A stretch of DNA of 64,000 nt from Malachius bipustulatus (Eukaryota > Arthropoda > Insecta > Coleoptera > Melyridae), in NCBI GenBank assembly GCA_910589415.1, contig OU342632.1, positions 54,549,341-54,613,340 on the forward strand. The letters run 5' to 3'. Below are positions 55,836 through 64,000 of this stretch, piece after piece. Every line of letters begins with the position of its first letter. The stretch's first letter is position 1. A program made the position numbers and the translations under genes. Below the pieces are notes generated by a model. The model did no database searches, was not told where the DNA came from, and saw only the letters and a list, made by a program, of their open reading frames with translations.

Positions 55836-56595
55836 ACAGCTTATCTAATAATTTAGGGACTATAGAAGTCGAATTTTTCGAAAAAAGTAGCTTTTTAGCT
55901 CTGATTCTCGATGGTCTCTCGATGAAGGTCTTAGAGTGAGTTAATCCTGGTAGAGTTTGCCAGTACCGAAGTACCTTATTTTCCGCCCAGATGTCTATCG
56001 TTGTTTTGGCTATATTTGAGGATATACCAACAACCGGTTCTGGTCCTGTTAATTTGGATTCGGTTCCTCTTTTGGCCAGAGAGTCGACTATTTTGTTCTC
56101 TCCAAGGCCGGAGTGACCTGGAATCCAGACCGAAGTCAAGTTATTGTTTTTAGCTATCTGATTGAGTGCTGTTTGACAGTTCCATACTAGTTTGGAGTTG
56201 CAACGAATGGAGCAAAGGGCTTTCAGGGCCGCTTGGCTATCTGAGAAGATTTTAATTGTTTTCCGCGTGCAGTGCATTTCATCCAGCATCTGCGCGCTGA
56301 GTACAATGGCATAAATTTCTGCCTGAAATATTGTTGCGCACTGACCCAGGCTTACGAAGAATTCTCTTCTTGACCCAGCGTCGTACGCTCCGGATCCAAC
56401 TCCCGTTGGGGTCTTTGAACCGTCGGCGAACTACGTGAGATCTGCTTTGAGGAGGTCGTTTGAGTCGCCCTCCCATTCGTATCTGCTTGGAAAGAGGACG
56501 TTGTATGCAGTGTGGTAGTTTGTGGTGTATTGCATCATGTCTGAGGGCATACCCAGAAGACTGTGACTTAGAGTGTCGTCCAGTAGACTGGTCCT
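55836..56595 (-). pseudogene. LINE ORF2 C-terminal part with RNase H (LOA/I-like)
   Basis: The minus strand reads LFPSRYEWEGDSNDLLKA, a TAG stop, then RNase H: FADGSKTPTGVGSGAYDAG, FQAEIYAIVLSAQMLDE, IFSDSQAALKALCSI, TSVWIPGHSGLGENKIVDSL, with the D-E-D pattern visible. A GPEPVVGIS linker and LRYWQTLPGLTHSK follow. RNase H would remove element RNA after cDNA synthesis. The frame ends where the piggyBac-like element entered. Confidence 0.85.
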
Positions 56596-57110
56596 CTCCA
56601 AAGATTAACAGTAGCTTGGACGCCTTGGAGACTGATGTTTGTACAATGACGAGAGAGTTGAGTGCGTTGAAAACGACTACGTCGACCAATATGCAGGAGA
56701 TCAATCCGTCATCGGCAACAGCACTGGGAATAAATGTTAATGAAGTAATTTCCGAAATCAAGGATCGCAGTCGACGGTGTTATAATGTAAGTTTATACAA
56801 CATTTGTATAAACTGGGATCCTTCAATGAACCTAAAAAGGTAATACGTGTCGGTTCTGTTAGTGCAGATAAAACTAGACCCCTGAAGATTACCTACGAGA
56901 CAGAAAAGGAGACAAGAGATGTTTTGCATTCAAACAAGAAGAATGCGGACAGCTAACATTACTTTCACGCTGACCTTACTGCAACCCAGCGTAAGACGAA
57001 TAAAATTGTTGTCCAGGAGTTCCGTGACAGGATCACGAAGGGGAATTGTCTTGAAATATCGAAATAACATCCCGTATATTATTAAACAAAGGATGGCTGG
57101 TTAAGTGCAG
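56596..57110 (+). pseudogene. LINE-D ORF1 remnant
   Basis: The + frame reads MTRELSALKTTTSTNMQEIN, then a VNEVISEIKDRSRRCYNVSL block and, after a shift, KKVIRVGSVSADKTRPLKI and YETEKETRDVLHSNKKNA. This helical start plus RVGxxxxxKTRPLK pattern is the usual RNA-binding ORF1 of jockey/CR1-like LINEs. Stops and shifts are present. The exact left border with the minus-strand LINE near 56,595 is uncertain. Confidence 0.7.
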
Positions 57111-57149
57111 CCTAAAAACTAACGAAACAAAAGACCGTTACCATCCTTC

Positions 57150-58657
57150 ACTTGTTATACAAGTAAAGTTCGCAATTTCGAGGGATAAGAACTTCCCCTG
57201 TAACACTTCTGGTAAAAGATGCAGCTTTAAAAGGCTTAATTTTTCGGAATTGTACGAGTCACTTGAGGCTGTAGACTGGACTGAACTTGAATGCATCGAT
57301 AACGTGGACGAGGACTGCTCTTACTTCTACTGGGTGATATATGAGGTTCTTAATCGGTATGTACATGCGCACAGCATGAATTAAATTAAGTATCCTACAT
57401 GGTACAACAATGAAATTATAAATGATATCAGGCTTAAATATAGATATTACTCCTCTTACAAGAGTTCGGGGTAACTTTTGAAGGTAGACAAGTTTAGAGA
57501 ACTTCGAAGTATGATTATTATAAGGGATAAAGAGTGAGTTCAAGAGCTATATCAATAGTCTTAAAAACCGTCTCGTGAGTGAGTGTAAAGATTTTTGGAG
57601 GTTTATTCAGAATAAAAGAGGAAACACTAGAATTCAACTTGTGGTAAAGGACGCTGGGGGAACAGCGCATAACCCTGCTGATATACTCAATGGTTTTGCA
57701 GACTACTTTAACAGCGTATATTTTACGCAGTCATCATCAAGCGATGACAGACTGACTCATGATTTCAAATTGTGTTGTCGTACGCAGTTGACGTTCCGGT
57801 GCTCGCTACCCAGAATGTGAGGGGAGCAAAGTGTGAGGGCAGAAAAGGTTTAAAAAAAAGAAAACCACGGGCTTTGATCAGATTCCCAGCTATTTGATAA
57901 AATACTGTCGGGAGTATGACTCCAACCCCTTGTGTTAATTTTTAATTTATTCATGAAGACCTCAACCTTCCGGATGTGTGAAAGATGGCCAAAGTCTGTC
58001 CGATTTTAAAAATTGGGGATTCATCTCTCGTAACTAATTATACATCCATCTCAATCTTGAATTACTTCGCCAAGATATTTGAGATGTAGTTGTACTCTTG
58101 CATCTATCCTGTGGTCTCTCAGTCAAATTCTCCCTGCCAGCATGGTTTTATGGAAGAGCGGTCTACAGTCACTAACTTAATTTTCTTCACGCAATTTGTG
58201 GCAGATGCTTTTGATGGTCGAGCGCAGGTATATGTGGTTTACAGGCAGCAACGTGTCCTATACAATGGTCATATCTCAGATACTTTCTCACCCACTTCTG
58301 GTGTACCCCAAGGATCAAATCTTGGGCCACAACTTTTCTTGCTTTTTATTATTGTTATTACCGATGTGATAAAATCTGATAAGCTGCTTTTGCATATGAT
58401 CTCAAAATCTTTTCTGTGATCAATAATGTGAATGATGCTCAGATCTCAGATGTTGCAAAATGATGTTGAGCAGTTGCATCAGTGGTGTAAGCACAACAAT
58501 TTTCATATGAATGTGCAGAAATGTAAGGTGGTCTCCTATACAAGGAAAAAGAAATCTTTGACTACAGTTTCGGATCGGTTCCCTTGATACGCACAAATTC
58601 TATATAAGATCTTGGTGTTATTTTTGATATCAGTCTCTCTTTCTCTGAGCATGTTAC
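57150..58657 (+). pseudogene. LINE-D ORF2 remnant, part 1 (linker and reverse transcriptase)
   Basis: The endonuclease domain is missing. The linker (FSELYESLEAVDWTELECID, YPTWYNNEIINDIRLK, CKDFWRFIQNKRGNTRIQ, LNGFADYFNSVYF) leads to RT motifs (AKVCPILKIGDSS, NSPCQHGFMEERSTVTNLIF, SGVPQGSNLGPQLFLLF). The YADD box is decayed. The frame reaches LGVIFDI..LSFSEHV and is cut at the ATGTTAC target site. Confidence 0.78.
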
Positions 58658-58945
58658 ATATGTACATACCGCCGACAGTACCACTGGCGGACTTTGAATA
58701 TTTTCAAATATCACAGAGTAATGCGATTGTTAATGAGAGGGGACGCTTGCTTGACCTTGTATTAGCTAATTTTGATGTCACCGTAGTGCGCGATAACTGC
58801 CCCATGGTCAAGTAAGATTCCCATCATACGGCTTTGTAAAGCTAAATAAAATAAATAAAATAAATAAAATAAATAAAATAAATAAAATAAATAAAATAAA
58901 TAAAATAAATAAAATAAATGAAATAAATAAAATAAATAAATAAAA
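58658..58945 (+). mobile_element. Retro-insertion with LINE endonuclease fragment and TAAATAAAA tail
   Basis: Target duplication ATGTTAC flanks it (58,651-58,657 and 58,946-58,952). The insert contains a piece of a LINE endonuclease (NERGRLLDLVLANFDVTVV, then DSHHTAL) and ends in about 100 bp of a 9-bp TAAATAAAA repeat. The tail shows target-primed retrotransposition; the join of the endonuclease piece to the tail implies an internal deletion. Confidence 0.8.
58841..58945. repeat. TAAATAAAA microsatellite tail
   Basis: A 9-bp period with about 11 units and few interruptions. Confidence 0.9.
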
Positions 58946-59081
58946 TATGTTACCAAATCGGCTGTAAGAATGCTTGGTTGCATAAACAAAAACTGCAGTG
59001 ATTTTGCCAGCATAATATATTCGTTAAAGTAACTATCTTTTCATATATTAGGTCAAACGTGGAATACTGCAATGTGGTTTG
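58946..59081 (+). pseudogene. LINE-D ORF2 remnant, part 2
   Basis: The frame resumes with TKSAVRMLGCINKNCSDF and ends SNVEYCNVV. It joins part 1 in frame once the retro-insertion and one ATGTTAC are removed. Confidence 0.8.
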
Positions 59082-60387
59082 CATGATTGGCAAAGTAATT
59101 TACATAGAGTAATTTAAAATGTAAAATACTATTGAAAACGAAGTCTATATTGTTCTTTTATTCAAAATAACAACTATTATCAAAATTAAAAGTAGGTATC
59201 AGAATAATAACAGCTATCAAAATTGATCATTCCAGAACAGCTGACTTTGACAGAGGTCCGCCATTTTCTCCGGGGGGCAAACACAAATGTCAAATGTTAA
59301 TAATAAATAATTATGTTACTTTCCGTTTGTTTACATAAGTCGTTGTTTTCTCTTGGACTAGAATTGTGATTTTCATGTAAACTCTTCGCTAATCGCTATT
59401 TTGTACATAAAATGTCACGGTAAATAGTGCGTACTTACTATTTATTCCTTTAATAACAATAATAATCACATTTTATGACCAACTAGTAGACTAGATTTAT
59501 ACTATGTTAGTTGAACTTGCCAGTTATAAAATGTCTCGAACAAATGCGACCATTTTTTAGGTGGATCTCATTTATAGGTCCCCGTTTCAAAGCATGAATC
59601 CATGCATTTCTTCTTTCATCAGACAGTCCGTTAAGGTTATCTCCTCTATTGTCCAAAACAGCCAGGAAATCGAAAGAATGACACTATATATCTTTCAGAA
59701 AGCATTGAACATCTCACAACACTACAAAAATGAGGCATTCTCGATAGATTGGACAACAATAATTGAACAACTTACACTTTGAAAACACTCCGCGTTTACA
59801 AACGTCAAGATTCAATCAAACGTCAAACGAAATTGTTTGCCCTCCAAGCAATATGGCCGAACTGTCAATGACGTCATTCTGGAATGATCAATAACAAAAA
59901 TAAACAAAAAATATAATTTGACAAGGAAAACAAAATTTTCCTAGTTGTATGTATTCAAATTCTAGTCTCGCATAATCCTGGCGTCGAGGCCTTCCCGACA
60001 CAACCTTTTCGTTTAAACTTTGTATGTGTTCTCAGCATTTTTATAACGAAAATTACAGTAGCAAGCAATTAGAAGTGGTACAAATCGAAATCCTTTATCC
60101 TTATCAACTTCTAATAATTTTAGGTTACAAGAAACGTAACCCCAATTTTCTTCTTTTTCTTCTCTCTATGCTCGATGAAGATACTGAGCTGTGAAGCTAC
60201 TGGAACTAGGCGAAGCTCTTGGCCTACTCAGGCAGTTGAAAAGTTTAGTTTTGACCTAATTTTTAGGAATCCTAAATTTTTTACATACCTACCTATCCTA
60301 TTTGGCATTTTTTACATTTTTTTTTTATAGTTTTTTACGTAAAAATGTAAAACTCTTTCGGCATCATGTAAAATACCATTCTTGGAC
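59082..60387. mobile_element. 1.3-kb insertion in LINE-D with a 7-bp target duplication
   Basis: TGGTTTG flanks it at 59,075-59,081 and 60,388-60,394. Removing it restores the NVVW codons of LINE-D. The ends share GTAATTTACAT/GTATTTTACAT-like blocks in inverted form, but no strong TIR. It contains a smaller TIR element (59,224-59,890). Class unknown; a 7-8 bp duplication would fit a hAT-type element. Confidence 0.6.
59224..59890. mobile_element. TIR element containing a 73-codon ORF
   Basis: The ends TGATCATTCCAGAA are exact inverted copies. The similarity goes on for about 55 bp (GCCAT...GGGCAAAC blocks). Between the arms an open frame at 59,561-59,782 (+) has ordinary protein composition (SSFIRQSVKVISSIVQNSQE, NISQHYKNEAFSIDWTTII). 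I do not recognise it. A TTTTTTAG just before GTGGATCTC could be a splice acceptor. Confidence 0.6.
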
Positions 60388-60930
60388 TGGTTTGGTTACT
60401 CTATTACTACAGTCAGATCGCTCAGCTGGAACGTGTGCAGAGGAGGTTTTTGTAACTGCTCAATTTTAAAGAGTGTGGTGAGTATATTCCCATGGATTTT
60501 GATTATGATCTGATACTAGATCAATATGGTTTGCATTAGCTCCAGAAACGCCGTGGACTCGCAGCTGTCAGGGTTTTGTACTGCCTTTTTCATAATCGGA
60601 TTAACTGCTTTTTAATTTTCATATGCTGCGTCTTAAATCGCGAAATGAAAAAAAATGCCTTACGAGTGGCGAAAACCAATGTTCTTTTGAGATCACCTCT
60701 ATAAAAATATAGAGGTGACCATAAAAATGTCGGTCTGTATTAATAAAATATCTAGGGACTCCGACTTTAATGCGCATAGTTTGACTAGGTACAGTATTCT
60801 CTGTGGCTGTCCGAAACCTCTAATCTTGGGTTATTATTATGAAGTCGTCATGTATGCACTGTGCGTTTTTTATGTTGTTCACGCAGTTATTCTACATATT
60901 ATTGATTATTATCTTTTTCTATGAAATTGT
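60388..60930 (+). pseudogene. LINE-D ORF2 remnant, part 3 (C-terminus)
   Basis: The frame continues VWLLYYYSQIAQLERVQRRF and, after a stop, LNFKECGEYIPMDFDYDLIL and QKRRGLAAVRVLYCLFHNRI. It is the C-terminal region of a jockey/CR1-like ORF2. The last 300 bp (about 60,620-60,930) is a weaker match. Confidence 0.72.
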
Positions 60931-60946
60931 CCTGTAATTGCAAGAT

Positions 60947-61013
60947 CTCACGAGCCCGCCGAAGGCGGACGAAGTTTGATCTCAATTATTCGAGTGTCTC
61001 GCACGAGAGATTA
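60947..61013. repeat. Inverted-repeat arm with UUCG-type hairpin (left copy)
   Basis: It matches 62,540-62,608 in reverse complement over about 67 bp. It contains a GCCCGCCGAAGGCGG hairpin; the complementary strand has a CTTCGG loop. The two copies lie 1.6 kb apart and enclose the hairpin MITE and the hammerhead ribozyme. Confidence 0.85.
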
Positions 61014-61194
61014 CGAAGGTAGTATCACTACTTCTATGTCTTGGACCACAAGTTCAGAGCTAAAAAATATAAACAAAAGCGCTTCCCGTTACCATAGCGC
61101 TCCCTAGTAACTGTTTACTCATTTGTATAAAGCAATTCAATTTTTCATTTTTTTTACCTGAAAAGGGGGTGGGTAATATTTATTATATAATATA

Positions 61195-61938
61195 CCGTGT
61201 GTCCCCGGATAGGTGAAACGACTCTTATAAAAGACAAAAATTTTTTGATTTTAATTTTAATTTTTTGGGGTTCAGCCCTGCTTTTCTAAAGAATAATTTC
61301 TAACAAAATTTTAGTTTTGAAAATTCAAGCATGCCTTGGAAATTTCCAAGAAACCGGTTTTTCTGTTGAGTAAAGTGCCTTTTATGTGGCAAATACGACA
61401 AAATGTTATTTGAAAAAGTTGTTCAGAATCAACATTTAGGTCCGTATTCCAAATTTCAAAATCATAGGCCAACTTTGATCTTTTACATTTATTTTTATGT
61501 TTATTTCACAAATCAAAGAATTTCATTTGTAACAAAGACTGATATTGACAGATTGCTATTGCTATGGGTACAATTTGGTTTTTCCATGGCAGTCATTGTT
61601 ACAAAATGAAATTCTTTGATTTGTGAAATAAAACATAAAAATAAATTAAAAAAAATAAAGTTGGCCTATGATTTTGAAATTTGGTATAGGGACCTAAATG
61701 TTGATTCTGAACAACTTTTTCAAATAACATTTTGTCGTATTTGCCACATAAAAGGCACTTTACTCAACAGAAAAACCGGTTTCTTGTAAATTTCCAAGGC
61801 ATGTATGATTTTTCAAAACTAAAATTTTGTTAGAAATTATTCTTTAGCCAAGCAGGGCTGAACCCCAAAAAATTAAAATTAAAATCAAAAAAATTTTGTC
61901 TTTTATAAGAGTCGTTTCACCTATCCGGGGACACACGG
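61195..61938. mobile_element. 744-bp hairpin (foldback) MITE, copy 2
   Basis: Same family as 29,539-30,285: ends CCGTGTGTCCCCGGATAGG and inverse, TA at both flanks, arms of about 340 bp and the same centre. By eye the copies differ by scattered substitutions and a few indels. Confidence 0.92.
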
Positions 61939-62041
61939 TATTTGATGAATTTTATTGGGACTTAGGTTCTAATTTAAATTTGCCACTAAAGATTCTTTAC
62001 AGAACAAATTAGAAAAACTTTCGTACAGCATGCGAGGAGAA
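61939..62041. other. No gene; flank of the ribozyme
   Basis: AT-rich. On the minus strand it follows the predicted ribozyme cleavage site and includes CAATAAAATTCATC. It may be the body of the ribozyme-bearing retroelement. Confidence 0.35.
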
Positions 62042-62105
62042 GACTGAAGACATGGACGGTACCGTTTCGTCCTTATTATGGACTCATCAGCATATCATAT
62101 CAGTC
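62042..62105 (-). ncRNA. Type I hammerhead ribozyme
   Basis: On the minus strand: CTGATGA (62,090-62,084), stem II GTCC/GGAC around loop ATAATAA (62,083-62,069) and GAAA (62,068-62,065). Stem III is minimal: ACGG/CCGT around TA. Cleavage is predicted after C at 62,055, in GTC. Stem I pairs GATATG (62,096-62,091) with CATGTC (62,054-62,049, one G-U), then internal loop TAT/T, then GACTGA (62,105-62,100) with TCAGTC (62,047-62,042). The same TAT/T loop and the same order occur in the + strand copy at 3771-3832. A TATATAAAG box lies upstream on the minus strand near 62,236, as in Penelope-like terminal repeats. No Penelope-like ORF is seen. Confidence 0.92.
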
Positions 62106-62539
62106 AGCTCTAAACCACACATGCTATACGAAATTTGGGAGTTGTATCTATTCTAACTGGTGTTTTCGTTTTGTAGTGACCTTTAATTTTCAAATGAGTG
62201 AGTAGGCAACCAGAGAAACGTGCGTGTCTTTATATAGTATTATCCTCGCTATAACAGTAGAGTTTTCATGGGTTTATGAATTTTACACTACTAATGCAGA
62301 GGTTTCTACTAATTCAAGAACTACACATTGATTCTCATAAGTATATACCTACCCACATTCATTTTCAAGCTAATTTTATTGAATTTTTACTGATGTGTAT
62401 TTATAAATTAGATGTTACTACACGAATTAAGATGTTATGGCACATTTTTTCACCCTGGCCTTTTTAGATTTATAATTATTTTTATTGAACCACTTATTTG
62501 ATTATATAATATATACAATTGTTTAATATATGGGTGGGA
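62106..62539. other. No gene; upstream flank of the ribozyme
   Basis: Minus-strand TATATAAAGACACGC at about 62,225-62,240 looks like a promoter-like box ahead of the ribozyme. Otherwise AT-rich and unassigned. Confidence 0.35.
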
Positions 62540-62608
62540 ATCTCTCGTGCGAGACACTCGAATAATTGAGATCAAACTTCGCCCGCCTTCGGCGGGCTCG
62601 TGAGATCT
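62540..62608. repeat. Inverted-repeat arm with UUCG-type hairpin (right copy)
   Basis: Reverse complement of 60,947-61,013. The + strand reads GCCCGCCTTCGGCGGGC, a perfect stem with a CTTCG loop. CTCGTGCGAGACACTCGAAT lies beside it. Confidence 0.85.
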
Positions 62609-62879
62609 TTCAATTATCCTTCGTGTCTCTTCGAGATTACGAAGGTAGCTGTTCAGAGCAACCATTCTCTTCATCATTTAAATATTATTTATTTAAATAA
62701 TACAGAGTAAAATGAAAATATGGGCCAATGAATGTTCCAAGTATTATTATAAAACCAATACTATTTTGGTAGTAATATAACTCAACAAAATTATAAGGGA
62801 ATAGAAATGTACTTAACAGATGTAAGTACTGAATGATAGTACTGATTCTGCAAACATAATATTGCTGACAACAGTAATT
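62609..62879. other. No gene recognised
   Basis: AT-rich. It may be the 3' region of the DIRS-like element. Confidence 0.35.
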
Positions 62880-64000
62880 ATTGACTGTTGATGAAAATCG
62901 GCGAATTAATTTGAATTCGAGGACCAACCAGCCACTTTCTAAATTTCCTCGAAAGTCATACCTTTTCTGACATGCGTTAGATGTCGACACATGTCGCGTA
63001 GAATGCGCGGTAAACCTTTTATCCACTCCTAAGGACAACAACGTTGATCTAATAATATTAGATCAATTATATTATAACGACTAATTGTCTCACTTTTAAC
63101 TGCCTTTTGTGGCTTGTTAAAAGAAACAAACAGTGAGTCAATAATACTCCCTAGAAGGTTTTTCGTCACCATCAAGTACTGGTTCAAAATTTGCGCGTTA
63201 CACAATTCAGGTTTTTCTCGGAAGAAAGCAAACTTCAGCACTGGTTGAGGAATCCCTGGTCGAAAAGTTTTAATTCTCTCTGAGAATTCTGGGATATGTA
63301 TTTCAATCTTGCACTCCAACGCAATGATATTAGAAATCTTAACTAACGCCAAGGTTTGACAGCGATGAGCGGTGCCTAAAGGTTAGGGCAACAGCGACAC
63401 TAGCTTTTCTGTCAATTTATTCAAGGCCAATTCTTCTAGCGGAAACCACGTTATCAAGGTAGTCAGGATCAGATCCACGTCCCACGTGGATTTGTACTTG
63501 AGTAAATTGGGCCTAAATACTCTGATGAAACGACTTATCAGCTGGTTAGTCGAAACATCCTCCCCTGATATTAATGGCAGTGCCGCTCTTGCGGAATTCA
63601 GCCTACTATGCCCAGCACCATCTCTCCGAGAGGAACTTAAAAATTCTTTAAAATCCCCACTGATACATCATACGGATCCTCATAATTACGCCAATTCCAT
63701 CATCACCAGCGCTTAAGAATCCTATTATAATTATTTAACGTGGATTCTGTTGAAGAACCGATTGAAATGTTAATCGCTTCTTAATGTGTATCTTCCAACA
63801 ATAACGCCTGACTGATAACGTGGCGGCAGCCACGATGAGCTTCGCCGCCAGTAGATGTTCACGTGTCGTACAAGGAGTCTAATATATTAGGGTCGCTACT
63901 TCAAACCAGATCCAATCCCCTAGTGATAATTATTTGAAACCTCGGAACCGACCTGAGTCGACCAGTGAGGTACAACTGCGACAGCTTCTGCCCTGTCACT
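62880..64000 (-). pseudogene. DIRS-like Pol remnant: RNase H end and tyrosine recombinase
   Basis: The minus strand reads, from the right edge, faint RT/RNase H tail sequence, then a GGR-like HVISQALLLEDTH block and ESTLNNYNRILKRW (start of the recombinase). It goes on with HSRLNSARAALPLISGED, STWDVDLILTTLITWFPLEE and the catalytic box TAHRCQTLALVKIS, with the first Arg. FTAHSTRHVSTSNAC is the His-x-x-Arg box. The tail frame AGWSSNSN..FADFH has His where the nucleophilic Tyr is expected. A stop (about 63,382) and several shifts show it is dead. Such recombinases insert circular DNA copies in DIRS elements; a Crypton origin is the alternative. It continues past the window. Confidence 0.75.

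Noticed and set aside
56460..56843. 127-codon + strand frame taken as one gene
   Set aside because: Its first part is antisense to a LINE RNase H region and only its second part matches LINE-D ORF1; it is a chance fusion across a junction.
63486..63716. 76-codon + strand frame near the right end
   Set aside because: The opposite strand carries the DIRS-like recombinase motifs over the same bases, so this frame is a shadow.
1..64000. CRISPR arrays, operons, ribosome binding sites and bacterial terminators
   Set aside because: Nothing of the kind is present. Introns, poly(A) signals and the element types show animal DNA.
1..64000. tRNA genes and telomeric TTAGG arrays
   Set aside because: I looked for B-box-like GGTTCGA and for tandem TTAGG and found no convincing case; a tRNAscan-SE run would settle the first.

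Overview
This is AT-rich animal DNA, almost certainly from an insect or other arthropod. The evidence is the mix of mobile elements: BEL/Pao and Ty1/copia LTR elements, several LINE families, Tc1/mariner-like and piggyBac-like DNA elements, long foldback elements and tyrosine-recombinase elements. I recognise only one host gene: at the far left, on the + strand, the last coding exon of an axonemal dynein heavy chain (327-567), followed by a poly(A) signal. The species cannot be named from the sequence alone.

The rest is layered mobile DNA. The clearest stack runs from 10,045 to 38,880. A minus-strand LINE (LINE-A) lies in three pieces (38,880-37,240; 32,554-32,182; 10,576-10,045). Its second gap is filled by a plus-strand element with a Crypton-like tyrosine-recombinase reading frame (10,577-32,181), flanked by the direct repeat TATAT. 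That element is itself broken by three insertions: a GC-rich foldback element with 142-bp tandem repeats in its arms (10,957-12,336), a BEL/Pao element (BEL-1, 12,442-25,935), and a copia element (26,120-31,780). BEL-1 carries a second BEL/Pao element on the minus strand (BEL-2, 14,181-21,139) inside its Gag zinc-knuckle region. The copia element carries a 747-bp hairpin element inside its reverse transcriptase. LINE-A's first gap is a foldback element (32,557-37,237) holding an apparently intact two-ORF LINE (LINE-B) in one arm and another foldback element at its centre.

Left of this stack (0.8-8.5 kb) are short foldback elements, a decayed plus-strand LINE (LINE-C) and a hammerhead ribozyme (3771-3832, + strand). 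From 38.9 to 51 kb there are mainly foldback elements, a 51-bp minisatellite and an internally deleted mariner-like element. From 51 to 61 kb there are LINE remnants with RNase H domains, a piggyBac-like TTAA element, and a plus-strand LINE (LINE-D) whose frame is interrupted twice by insertions with 7-bp target duplications. The right end holds a second copy of the hairpin element, a second hammerhead ribozyme (62,042-62,105, minus strand) and a decayed DIRS-like tyrosine recombinase that runs off the window.

The most striking signals are the two hammerhead ribozymes, which share one architecture on opposite strands, and the Crypton-like element whose frame closes when BEL-1 and one copy of its target duplication are removed. 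Most coding regions here are relics. The least damaged are LINE-B (both ORFs open) and BEL-2 (one premature stop, LTRs differing only by a terminal 7-nt indel).
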